Shown here in pieces: positions 24,961 to 35,555 of a stretch of 64,000 nucleotides of DNA (its first letter is position 1; each line of letters starts with the position of its first letter). This DNA is from Cephalotus follicularis. Lineage: Eukaryota; Streptophyta; Magnoliopsida; Oxalidales; Cephalotaceae. The translations under genes and the position numbers were made by a program. The DNA lies in contig BDDD01000080.1 in the NCBI GenBank assembly GCA_001972305.1, positions 416,685 to 480,684 on the forward strand, given 5' to 3'. The notes beneath the pieces were generated by a model that ran no database searches, was not told the origin of the DNA, and saw only the letters and a program-made list of their open reading frames with translations.

Positions 24961-26445
24961 TTGTCACAAATAGAACCTAGGAATATAAATGAAGCCAAAA
25001 AGGATGAAAATTGGATTAATGTCATGCAAGAGGAATTAAATCAATTCGAAAGAAATAAAGTGTGGAATCTAGTTCCTATACCTAATGACCAAAACATAAT
25101 TGTAACTAAATGGGTATTTCGTAACAAAGTAGATGATCAAGGAATTGTGATTAGAAATAAAGCTAGGCTAGTTGATAAGGGATATTCCGAAGAAGAGGGA
25201 ATTGATTTTGATGAATCATATGCACCCGTAGCTAGACTAGAATCTATACGTATGTTACTTGCATATGCATCTTTTAAGGATTTCACCCTCTATTAAATGG
25301 ATGTGAAGAGTACATTCTTAAACGGTGTAATAAAGGACGAAGTTTACGTGGAACAACCTCCCGGTTTTATAGATCCATTTCTTAAAGATCATGTCTTTAA
25401 GCTCTCTAAAGCATTATATGGTTTGAAACAAGCTCCGAGAGCTTGGTATGAAAAGCTAGGTGGTTATTTAATTAAAAATGGTTTTAAGAGAGGAACAATC
25501 GACATTAATCTTTTCACAAAGACTTGTAATAAAGAAATCCTAATTGTCCAAGTCTATGTTGGTGATATAATTTTTGGGTCTACTAATAAAAAATTGTGCA
25601 AAAGTTTTGCTAAGATCATGCAGGACGAATTTGAAATGAGCATGATGGGTGAGCTCAACTATTTCCTTGGACTTCAAGTTAAACAACTACAGGAAGGAAT
25701 CTTCATCAATCAATCCAAGTATGTCAAAGACCTTCTAAAAAGGTTTGGATTGGAAAGCGCCAAAAAGAGTAAGACCCCTATGAGCACAACTACTAAGCTA
25801 GACAAGGACTAACAAGGTAAACCTATAGACCAAAAACTTTATAGAAGCATGATAGGTTCATTGCTTTATTTAACGGCAAGTAGGTCGGATATCTTGTTTA
25901 GTGTGTGTTTATGTGCTAGATTTCAAGCATGCCCTAAGGAATCTCACTTGCATGCAGTAAAAAGAATTTTTAAGTATCTAGCTTATACACACTCTTTAGG
26001 ACTATGGTATCCTAGGAATTCGTCATTTGACTTACACACCTACTCCGATGCCGATTTTGGAGGATACAAAGTAGATAGAAAAAGTACAAGTGGCACTTGT
26101 CAATTTTTAGGCAATATGCTTATTTCTTGGTTTAGCAAGAAACAAAATTCAGTAGCACTTTCTACTACCGAAGCTGAATACATTGCCACGGGAAGTTGTT
26201 GCGCCCAAATCATGTGGTGTGATAACACTAGTGTAATATGTTTAGGGAAAAACCCGGTTCATCACTCTAGGACAAAATACATTGACATAAGATATCATTT
26301 CATACAAGATCACATAGAAAAATGTGATATTGAATTAGTCTTCATTCCGACTCAAGAACAAGTCGTGGACATTTTCACAAAACCTTTAGACGAACAAACG
26401 TTCTCCAAATTTAGAATGGAATTAGGTTTGTGTGAAATTGAATGA
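24961..26445 (+). pseudogene. Sirevirus C reverse transcriptase and RNase H, broken
   Basis: RT is readable from [20 protein letters not shown] (about 25195-25245) through YGLKQAPRAWYEKL (25417-25460) to the catalytic box. That box reads VYVGDIIFG instead of YVDD, so a catalytic aspartate is replaced by glycine. RNase H has SDADFGG, DRKSTSGTCQFLG and STTEAEYIATGSCCAQ. The stretch between GSCCAQ and CDNTS is about 20 residues shorter than in element E. In-frame stops at 25294 (TAA) and 25810 (TAA) break it into three open pieces. The C-terminal DIFTKPLDEQTF block is intact. Confidence 0.85.
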
Positions 26446-26539
26446 TTAATATAATTGTTTGCTTATATGTTCTTTTCTTAAATTTCTTGTATGCTGAGTG
26501 TTGCATCATTTACATTCATTCATACCCGCTTTCGAAAAA

Positions 26540-26675
26540 TCGGCAGAAAACAGAGCAAAGCATCGACGCCTGGAATTAAAGCGTCAGTGCTTTACACTAA
26601 AATTAGGGCTCGAATTAGGAAATTTGAGCGAAGCGCCAACGCTCTACCAGACTCCGTCGATGCTTTATTCGTGTT
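26540..26675 (+). repeat. Palindromic motif cluster upstream of the Sirevirus extra ORF
   Basis: Four or so degenerate units of the LTR motif occur between RNase H and the extra ORF: AAAGCATCGACGCC, AAAGCGTCAGTGCTTT, GAAGCGCCAACGCT and CCGTCGATGCTTTA. They sit 140-270 bp before the ATG at 26812. The same arrangement is found in element E at 36776-36846 with that element's own motif. Confidence 0.65.
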
Positions 26676-26811
26676 TTAACACAACAACCGCCGTCTGTTA
26701 GCTCACTTTAAACCTAAAACACCAAATCCCTAACTCTAGAACATTGTCTCTGGCGATTTCGAACCTCCTCACTGCCAAAAATCACTGTTAAACCTCAAAC
26801 AATCAACAAAT

Positions 26812-28059
26812 ATGCCAAATACCAAGAACATTGAAGCTGGGGAAGGGTCTAGAAAGAAGAGGAAGTTGGTTGGATGCAAGAGCAAGGGTGGAACCTCACT
26901 GCCAGCCACACTAGAGGCTACTCCTTCACTCCCAAGGTATCCCGAAGCCTACTTCAATCGCAAAATAATAGTAAGCAAAGTATTAGACTTTGATTTTTGC
27001 AACAATGAGGGTTTCCCCATTGTTGAGTGGTTAAGTGCACAAGGGTTAGAACCCTTATTTTCAATTAATTTGTCTAGCTATCCAGAGCTAATCAAGGAAT
27101 TTTATGTTCACATACTAGCTACCTCTAGGGTAGATTTAACCACAAAAGTTAAGAATTCAGAGATAGCGTTTGATGTACCCACTTTAGCAAACATCCTAGG
27201 AATCCCACGTGAAGGTCCAAGAGGATGGAATCAAAGGAATTGGCTTGTAAATGAAAATTTTGATAAGGTAGAGTGTCAATTTCTATTCGGGGAAAATGCC
27301 GACTTTATGCAAAGAATGTACACTAGCAACCTTAGCTTACACCACAGGTTCCTATATCGTACTGTCACCACACACATTTTACCTAAGGTTGGAGGGTTTG
27401 ATGAGGTCACTCACATGGAGGCTTACACTATGTATCACCTCATCACTGGTAAAAAGATCAATGTTCCCTACCTAATAATCAACCACATGCACGCAATCTA
27501 CGATCGAGAAAATGCTAGACTAGGCTACAGAAACATCATCACCAAAATCCTTCTATACTTTGAAATTGACCTAACTGAAGAGATACATCACCCACTCCAA
27601 AGTGTAGACAAGCTAGGAAAGGGCACCCTCGGAAGAATGGGGTTCAAGAAACATAAAAGACTTGGGACGTGGATCCCCAGGGAGGAGGACTCAAACAGAG
27701 TCATTGAAGAAGAAGATGAAGCTGAAATGGGTGATGAAGCTCAAAATGAACCAAGAGAGCCCCAAGTGAAGCCAACACCAGATATCAACCTTCCAAGAAC
27801 CAAACTAGAAGAAATCTTGGATGCAATCAAAAGCCTACAGCAAGGTGTCCAAGAAATGAAGGTGAATGTTCAAACCATTAAACAAAGGCAAAAGAGGATG
27901 GCAAAGAGGTTTGCAGAAACAGGGATAATTGGCAACGAAGGCCTTATCTCCTCCTCTTCAAGCCAAGATGACGATGACATTCACCAAGATGATGCAGCGA
28001 CAGATGACTTGGAGGGAGATATGGTTGGAGATAATGAAGACACTCCAATGGACGATTGA
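26812..28059 (+). CDS. Sirevirus extra 3' ORF, intact 415 residues, function unknown
   Basis: This uninterrupted frame lies between the end of pol and the 3' LTR, the position of the extra (sometimes called env-like) ORF of the Maximus/SIRE lineage. I see no signal peptide or convincing membrane segment. The N-terminus is basic (KKRKLVG near 16-23, a possible nuclear signal). A conserved central domain (about 45-280) is of the kind found in many plant transposon accessory proteins, with FYVHILATSR, VPTLANILGIP and PYLIINHMHAIYDREN. Then come an acidic linker, a coiled coil (about 325-375) and an acidic tail. Element E has a broken relative at 35556-36659. It stands out as the longest intact frame next to a broken pol. 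A role in movement, chromatin targeting or envelope is unproven. Confidence 0.78.
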   Translation: MPNTKNIEAGEGSRKKRKLVGCKSKGGTSLPATLEATPSLPRYPEAYFNRKIIVSKVLDFDFCNNEGFPIVEWLSAQGLEPLFSINLSSYPELIKEFYVHILATSRVDLTTKVKNSEIAFDVPTLANILGIPREGPRGWNQRNWLVNENFDKVECQFLFGENADFMQRMYTSNLSLHHRFLYRTVTTHILPKVGGFDEVTHMEAYTMYHLITGKKINVPYLIINHMHAIYDRENARLGYRNIITKILLYFEIDLTEEIHHPLQSVDKLGKGTLGRMGFKKHKRLGTWIPREEDSNRVIEEEDEAEMGDEAQNEPREPQVKPTPDINLPRTKLEEILDAIKSLQQGVQEMKVNVQTIKQRQKRMAKRFAETGIIGNEGLISSSSSQDDDDIHQDDAATDDLEGDMVGDNEDTPMDD

Positions 28060-28586
28060 GCTCATTCATATCATGATTCATTATGCATGTTATGATTATG
28101 TAGTGTTTTGATGTGGAAAACATTTTATGGTTTGTGCCATTAAAAGTTTGTGATGTAAACTTGTGATGTAATCAATAACTTTGTAACATTTCATTATGCA
28201 TTTTAACTAATGTGGATGATATTATGTTAATACTTTATATTGTTTCAATGAATGCTTGGTGTGCAATGTGAATGATTCTAAGGTATAGTTTTGATATCTA
28301 ATGTGAATGACAACTGCTTTATAACTATAAATGATTTTGATTGTTAAAAGTTCAATCCTTTTTGAAATGATAACAAAAATTGGGAGAAAATATAAGGAAA
28401 GATGGGAGATTATTGACAAGTAAACACCCCTTGTTTCACTAAGGGGGAGATATTGAATTAAGAGGGAGCATATATATAAGAATATGTTTTACTTGTGCAC
28501 ACTACTTGTGCATACTTGTGCTTTATTGTTATGTTAATTAAAGTTATACAATTTGTATTTAAAATGAAACAAATTTTGTCATCATC
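28060..28586 (+). other. Sirevirus C 3' noncoding region with a second PPT-like tract
   Basis: No gene is visible. AAGGGGGAGAT at 28441-28451 copies the core of the true polypurine tract next to LTR c, 160 bp upstream of it. Confidence 0.6.
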
Positions 28587-28600
28587 AAAAAGGGGGAGAT
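28587..28600 (+). promoter_or_regulatory. Sirevirus C polypurine tract
   Basis: AAAAAGGGGGAGAT directly precedes LTR c (TGTTGACA at 28601). It is the expected primer for plus-strand DNA synthesis. Confidence 0.85.
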
Positions 28601-29685
28601 TGTTGACATTTATGTCTCAATCCTAGTTTTGATGATAACATATTTGTGTTTAACAAAGTTTCTTTGTGTGCAAGAAAAAGATAGAATGTGCAAAACAGCA
28701 AAAAATTGCAGAAACAAATTAAAGCGTCGACGCTCAAGAAGTAAGCGTCAGCGCTTTGTGCAACCGTCGAAACAAGGAACAAACCGTCAACCGTTGAAGC
28801 ATTTCGAGGAAAGAAGTAAGAGTCCAAACCGTCGATGCTTAAATGCAAGTGCCAGCGCTTTAAATTAAAGCGTAAGCGCTTTAAATCATCTGTCAGCGAT
28901 TAAAACCAGAGATTTCTTGGAGCCAATCAATTTGACAAAAGCGGCAACGCTCAACACAAAGCGTCAGCGCTTTGAGGAAACAGTCGACTCCAATATCCAG
29001 AATGCCAGCGCTTTGACCAGACAATTCAAATTCAAATACCCAAGGGTCATATAAGCGGCGACGCTTTGAGGCAAATTGTCGACGCTTTGCACGGCTGGAA
29101 CAATTTCTGACAAAGTTTTAATGAGTTGTTTTTGAAGCAACAAGTTTCAAGACACATCCAACAGATTTATGAAGCAAAAAAACGGCTATAAACAAAAAGA
29201 TTTGAAGAAAGAAAATAAGCAGAATACAAGAGAACAAAAATAAAAAGATCAATCAAGCAAGAACACTACAAGCATTCAAAACCATCAAGTCTCTTTCAAA
29301 AGTTCTTGTTTTGTGCTTTAGATCATATTTGTTCCCTACTTATTTTGAGAATTATCATCTTGTAAAATCCAACCTTTGAGAGGTTAAGATAAAACACTAT
29401 TTTTTTTTATACTTTCATTGTAATAGGGGAGTGAACCCTAAGAGAGATTAGGGAGTGAACCCAAAGAGAATTGTAAGTGATTGAGGTCAATCACAAAGCT
29501 GTACCGAATAGCACCCAGAATTTTATTTAGAGACTAGTGGAAACTCAAGGAGATCCTTGGGAAAAGTGGACGTAGGAAGGAGTTAAGCCGAACCACTATA
29601 AAATCGTGTTTGCAAAATCTGTAAATCTTTCTCTTTAAATTAGTTTATTTATTTGTTTTTAATTGCATACATATTTTGTTCATTG
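28601..29685 (+). repeat. Sirevirus LTR c (3' LTR, last 80-90 bp deleted)
   Basis: It is collinear with LTR b up to TTGTTCATTG at 29685, then switches to element A sequence. Its first part is nearly identical to LTR a. Palindromic units of the AAGCGTCGACGCTT type lie at about 28725-29090, upstream of a TATA box (CTATAAAC at 29186). Confidence 0.82.
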
Positions 29686-31373
29686 ATTAAATCCATTATG
29701 TCTTTTATTCATCTTCTTATCTCCTTCTGGGATTATGCGTTGCAGTGGCAGCTTACATCCTAATCCGGATTCCTATGAAATTCGTCCCCTCCATATCTTT
29801 CAAGATATTAAATAGGACGAACCCAGCATAAACCAAGAGGATTAAGGGTTGTTCAGCTTATGTAAGAAGGCGAAAACCTTCTAAGCTGGAGGCGAGAGCG
29901 GATCGTTGCCGGTTTGTGGGATATCCTAAGAAATGCTTAGGATTTCATTTCAACCATCCTAGCGAACAAATAATATTTGTTTCGCGTACTGCAAAATTCC
30001 AAGAAGGAATACCTGTTTACAGGAAGCAGTCGATGTAAGGTATAACTAAGTGAGTTACTACCTGGTGAAAACCCACAGGACGATGAGGAATTAGAGGTGG
30101 AACCCTCTAAAGACAAGATTTGGGAAAGGATCCCAACCTGAGAAGGGATCTCAGTAAGGCACTCCTCGTGAAAGGAGATCAGGCAAGATTTTAACAGCGC
30201 CTGAGAAATATGGTTTTCTCATGAAAGGCACTGATAAACCTAAAGTCATCGATGATGACGAGCCTATCAGCTACAAAGGAAACAGTGAAGAGCACTGATT
30301 TCTAGGCATGGCTGGGAGTCATGAAAACCGATTTGGACTCCATATATACCAACCGAGTATGGAACTTGGTTAATGCTCCCATGGGCAAGTGGCCCTTTAT
30401 GGTTGCATATAAATCTTCAAGGAGAAGATAGGCGTTAATAGAAAAGGTTAAAACTTTTAAATCGTAATGATTAAGTCCATTCGGATAATGCTTGTAATTG
30501 CCACTGGTTATGGATATAACAAATGGCATAAGGATGTCAAGATGGCCTTCGTTGAAGAACTATCTTGAAGAGGACATCTAAATGTCTCAAACCATAGGGG
30601 TTTACATCTATGGAGCATTAGCACAGAGTGTGTGCAAGCTCCTAAGGTTTGTGTATGACCTTATACAAGCATGCGTAGCTGAAACATCTGTTTTTGATTT
30701 CATCAAAAAGTGCTATGCCTTAAGTCTACCAAAAATAGGATATCCCAGATATCACGTTGTTGTTAATGTACATAGATGAAATTCTACACATTGGTAATGT
30801 TGTAGACATGTTATAGTACAATTAATCAAGAACTTCTCTAAAAGGATTTGGGAGATACTTCTTACATTTTGGGAATGAAGATCTTATGAGTAGATCAAGT
30901 AGGTTGTTTTCACTTTCCCAAAGACAGTAATCAGCAGGGTGCTGATATAGTATGGACTTTTGAATTTCACGTTTGGCTTACTGCCAAATAGCCAAGGAAT
31001 TCATCTTTCCAAGAGGAAGTTGAAAGAGACTTATGAGGAAAGTATTGTATGAGCCAGTTACCTTAAGCTTCGGCTATAGGCTACATCATGCAATATCATA
31101 CTTTGTACTAGGCCTGACGTCGAAGAAGCCTAAGGGTCTGGCTAGTCGATCATCGGTCCAATCCCTGTGAGAGGCACTGGAATTGTCAAAGAGATCTGAG
31201 AGCGACTCAAGATTTCTTCTTGACATCTGGAGAAGATAGTGAATTGAATAAGAGTTACGTTGACTCTAATTTCAACTATGATCTGATGATCACGACATCG
31301 TATCAGGATAAGTGATTGTCCTGAACGAAGGTGCTGTGTGAGTTGGACGAGTCTACAACAGTGGGATACTATT
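29686..31373 (+). pseudogene. Element A internal region 2, second fragment (integrase end, RT, RNase H remnants)
   Basis: It is collinear with 10690-12373 of internal region 1. The RT box region near 30768-30810 has the same two downstream stops as copy 1 and an additional D-to-E change in YIDD. It is interrupted at 31373 by the LTR of element D. No open frame of coding value remains. Confidence 0.7.
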
Positions 31374-32426
31374 TGAAATATCCTTAAATGGCAACTTTTA
31401 ATAAGTAAATTTATTTGCGGAATTAATAAGTTTAAGACTATGAAACTAAACAAGTACAGAAGAACAAATACTACAATTGTAAGTAAAGAGATAAGGGATA
31501 GAGAGTATGCAAACGATTTATAGTGGTTTGGCAAAATCCGTGCCTACGTCCACTTTCTCAAGAACCCCTTGAGTTTTCACTAGAATCCACTAGCAACCTT
31601 TGATTTTGCCTTGCGGGTGCAAATCAAAGAAAAACCACATTTACACGTGATCGACCCCCTTTGATAATCCTCCTAAGGGTTCACTTCCCTTGATTATCTC
31701 ACGAAGGTTTCACTCCTCTCTTTTACAATGAAAGATTTAAAGGATTGTGTTTACAAGTAACCTCTTAAAGGTTGGATATGAAAATGATAGCTAGTTACAA
31801 GCTTTGGATATGAAAAAGTAAACAAAAAGCTTGATGTCCTTTTCTTTGTAGATGTGCAAATTGAGCTTTTGAGTGTAGATGTTCAAAGTCTTTTCAAAAA
31901 GTCATTTTAATCTTGTTTCTTGGCCTCTATATATAGCTTTCTTCAGTTTATGGCCGTTGTAGAAGTAATATAGTCGTTGGAGAAGTCTTGAAAGTTGTTG
32001 CATAAAAATCGGCTCTTTAAAACGAATTCTGACATTGTTCCAACCATCCAAAGCATCGACAGTGTTGCCTAAAGCGTCGGCGCTTAGGTTACCGTTATGA
32101 GTTGATTTTGAATTTTCTCGTTCTGTCTGTCGGCGCTTTGATCTCTGTGTCGACTCTTTGGCATAAAGCGCTGACGCTTTACTCCTAAGCGTCGCCGCTT
32201 TGAGTTCTTCAACTGATTTTGCACGTCACTTGTTTTAACCGCAGATACACGCTCTTTAGGCGTTGACGCCTTGGACTAAACCGCTGACGCTTTGATTCCA
32301 ACCGTCGGTGCTTTGTCCTGTTTCTGCACTTCTTTGTTTTGTTTATATTTTCTTGCACATAAAAGTAATAAAGTTAAATACAAATTTGTAATCATTAAAA
32401 CTTAGGATTGAGACTAAAAGTCAACA
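31374..32426 (-). repeat. Element D 3' LTR (1053 bp)
   Basis: On the minus strand it runs TGTTGACTTTTAGTC … GATATTTCA. Palindromic units related to AAGCGTCGACGCTT cluster at 32045-32330, followed in transcription direction by a TATA box (CTATATATAG, 31926-31935). It differs from the other LTR by scattered substitutions. Confidence 0.87.
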
Positions 32427-33026
32427 ATCTCCCCCTTTTTGATGATTACAAAAATTTGCTTCATTATGGAAAAATCTATAACATTTCAAAGCAAAAGTAC
32501 AATTGAAAGATAAGACTTTCTTTAGATACCAACTTAAAAATTTTAGATACACTCCCCCTTAATATGATATCTAATTTTCATTTTTCAAAATAAAGATTTA
32601 TGCAAAAAATCTTATCTTTACCATAAACTCCCCCTTAACATATTCTTCATTAATAGCACATTTTCATATCTAACTTCCCTTTAGCATACGCTATCAATTT
32701 CCTTAAGCATTAAGCATTCTCCACCTTTTTGTTAGCATCAAAAAGATTATGTCAAAAAATTGACACAAATTAAACAATTTTAAAGGGATACCGACTGAGA
32801 ATAAAAGAATACCAATTGAAATAAAATCCATTGAAAGTTAAAATATCAATATCATATCATTACAAAAAGAATTTGAAGATTCGAGAGATACCAATTGAAA
32901 GTTAAAGATTATTATCAGTGAGAGCATTGTTTTAAAAACATTACCTCCCCCTCAACAAAAGCTTTCTCACCCAAACTTATGTACTTGAACATCTTAACTT
33001 CCAAGTACACCTACAAAAACAAGGTT
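32427..33026 (-). other. Element D 3' noncoding region with several PPT-like tracts
   Basis: The true PPT is at 32427-32440 (ATCTCCCCCTTTTT on the plus strand). Similar C-rich runs recur at 32551-32560 (ACTCCCCCTT), 32627-32636 and near 32944-32952. No pol sequence is found between gag and this region. Confidence 0.65.
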
Positions 33027-33567
33027 TTAAGTTTTTGGTACCCATTTGAACTTGGGTCCTTGCAAGTTAGTCACAAAAGTTCCTTTCGGGACCCAAATCT
33101 TTCTAGTTTTACCAAAACAAAGATTATTTCTAAAAATGCAAGAAGTAGATATATGTCCTAATCTACAACAATAATTGCAAACAATTTTAGGCTCATTTTT
33201 CTTAACAAATAAATTTTTAAAGTGCTTGACATTTTTCATTTCTTCGTAGCCAAGACCGGCTTTGTCAAACACACACCTTTGAAGTCCTAAAAGATTATCC
33301 AATTTAGCACTACTATTTGAAAAGGTAGAAAAGGATTTCTTCAAAGCATCAATTTCAATTTTTAGCTTTTTATTTTCTTCCTCAAAGTCAATTGACAATT
33401 TTGAAGAAACATTTAAAATGTCAATTTCATTCATATAGAAGCTATTCTTATTCTTTAGAGATTCAATTTCGTTCACATATTTGCTATTTTCATTTTTTAG
33501 AGTTTCCAATTCTTTAGAAATAGAAGTAGCATTTTTCTTTAGAGACTTATTCTTTAAACAAACATTT
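33027..33567 (-). pseudogene. Element D gag, C-terminal part
   Basis: An open frame of 160 codons (33027-33509) plus upstream codons encodes a long coiled coil rich in N, K and E. The conserved Sirevirus block LQRCVFDKAGLGYEEMKNVK follows, then one zinc knuckle (CNYCCRLGHISTSC) and the WVPKG tail. It matches the C-terminal half of gag in block C. The continuation upstream is cut off by element E at 33567. Confidence 0.8.
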
Positions 33568-34856
33568 TGTCGGAAGTCTAGAGGGGGGGGGGGGGGGGGG
33601 GGGGGGGGAATAGACTTTTAAAAAATAACTAGCAATTAAACAAGAAACAATTTAAATTCAATCACACAAATGCGGAAATTTAAAGAGTGAATGGTTGAGA
33701 AAGATGCAAACAAATTTATAGTAGTTCGACAAACCGCCTACGTCCACTCCCCAAGGCCTCCCCTTGAGTATTTCACTATGTATGCCCCAATCCGGGCTTG
33801 AAACTCCAACCGAGTTTCAACGACCTTCGCTCCAACCAAGCGAATACAAATTTGCTCCAACCGAGCAATACAAGAGACAACCTCTCTTGTTTATGTGTGA
33901 AATAAAGTGTTTAAAGATTACAAATTCACAAATGAATTTGTTTACAATTTTGCTCAATTCTCACAAAGCTCTTAGTGATAGGAAATGTAAAATGTAAAGG
34001 CTTTTTAGTGAGTGTGATTGCTTTGATGTGATCTCTTTTGATGCTTTGAATGCTTGGAATTGTACTTGAGTTAGCTAGAATGAATGTTCACTTTGATTGC
34101 AAGAGATACCCCCAAGAATGCTCCACTTTGGCATTTATACTTGTGCTCCAACGGATCTATTTTTGAAGTTCTGTTACAATCCAGTCGACTGGATTGCTTT
34201 GGCAGTCAGCTGGATTAGATGGCGCGTTTTTCAAATATAGCCGTTACATGGAGGCAGTCGGCTGCTTCCTCTAGGCAGTCGGCTGGTGGAGCCTGGCAGT
34301 CGGCTGGTGCTCTGTTCCAGTCGGCTGGTTGAGGTAAAATTGGACTTACAGAAGCTACTGCCTAATATTGCACATTTGGTGACAGTCGGCTGGATTCCTT
34401 GGCAGTCGACTGGTTGTCCCTGGCAGTCGACTGGTGCCTTGCTTCAGTCGGCTGGATGAGGTGTTGAAATGATACAGAAGTTACTGCCTGAATTGTGCAC
34501 CCTTGGCAGTCGACTGGCCCTCCTTGGCAGTCGGTTGTCTTGGCCTGGCAGTCGACTGCTCCCCTGTGGCAGTCGGCTGGATCAAGTGTTCCTGCAGTTC
34601 CTGGAGTTGCTTGAAGAACCATTCGACTACTCAACCCCTGGCAGTCGACTACTCAACCTTGGCAGTCGACTGGATTGCTTGGCAGTCGGCTGGAATTCCC
34701 TGTACCTGCAGAAATAGCCTTTTGCACACTTTAGACACAAGATCAAGTGAGTATATGAAGTGATAGCTCATAGAATTATGCATACAAGTAATATGTGTTT
34801 GTTAATCATCAAAATAACATATGTTAATGCAATTAACGGGGTGGAAAAGGCCAACA
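33568..34856 (-). repeat. Element E 3' LTR (1289 bp) with palindromic array and poly-G run
   Basis: Plus-strand edges are TGTCGGAAG and GGCCAACA. About 17 units of CAGTCGACTGG/CAGTCGGCTGG lie at 34181-34700. In transcription direction they are followed by a TATA box (GTATAAATGC, 34131-34140), so the array is in U3. A run of 26 G residues lies at 33583-33608, near the 3' end of U5. Confidence 0.86.
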
Positions 34857-35555
34857 ATCTCCCCCTTTTTGATGATTGACAAAACATGCTCATTTTGCAT
34901 AAATTCTTAACAAATTAATCATTTTTAACTTCCAAAGTTCAATGTTATCAATTTTATCTTAACCATTGCATATGGCATAACAGAAACTACTTGCTCAACA
35001 CATTTTCTCAATGAACAAGTAAATGCAACTTCAATTCATCCTAGCATTTGCAAAACATTTATATTATGCAACTTATCATTTTACAAATGCAACTTCAATA
35101 ACATTTCTCCCCCAAAAGCTTCTTTCAAAAAATGCATAACTATTTCGCCCTTTTGTAACCATTATGCAAACATTATGCAATGCCATACCCAAACATTTTC
35201 TCCCCAAATGCAAATATTTCTCCCCAAATGCAACTATCAACATATTTATGCAACAAGTCATCTTGATCTCCCCCTTTTTGTCAAACAACAAAAAGAGAAA
35301 CGGATTGAAGAGCTCCCCCTCAACATATGCATTCATTTAAACGAAAGTGAAAAGCAATAATGTACACTTACTTACACAATCCACATTCATTCAACACAAG
35401 ACATTGAACACAATTTCATTAACCGAAAAGGCAATTACATAAACCAACTTCAAATTGTCTTTTGCACTAAAACATCTCAGAAACACATAAGAAGATACAT
35501 TACACAACCAAGTTCAAAAATACGATGAAAAACATGAGAATGCAGCAAATGTAGC
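34857..35555 (-). other. Element E 3' noncoding region with two PPT tracts
   Basis: The PPT next to the LTR reads ATCTCCCCCTTTTT on the plus strand (34857-34870). An identical core recurs at 35266-35279, 410 bp further in. Weaker C-rich runs are at about 35107, 35200, 35220 and 35313. No gene is visible. Confidence 0.65.

Larger units (their letters stand above)
17830..29685 (+). mobile_element. Block C: chimeric Sirevirus (Ty1-copia Maximus/SIRE type) containing a chromovirus fragment
   Basis: The block holds three Sirevirus LTRs: a (17830-18802, incomplete), b (20273-21421, complete, followed by PBS) and c (28601-29685, 3' end lost). A chromovirus fragment lies between a and b; a full gag-pol and an extra ORF lie between b and c. 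By eye, LTR a and LTR c are nearly identical over their first several hundred bases while LTR b differs at many positions, so b and c are not a simple pair. Where element A resumes at about 29688, 564 bp of A are missing compared with internal region 1. The end of the block was therefore removed by a deletion that also took the last 80-90 bp of LTR c. Confidence 0.75.

Noticed and set aside
26812..28059. Calling the extra ORF a true envelope gene
   Set aside because: No signal peptide or membrane segment is visible; only the position resembles env.
34469..34763. Frames full of AVDW/GSRL repeats
   Set aside because: They are translations of the CAGTCGACTGG array in the element E LTR, not proteins.
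35076..35336. Open frame of 86 codons in element E 3' region
   Set aside because: It overlaps PPT-like tracts and has no relative in blocks C or D.
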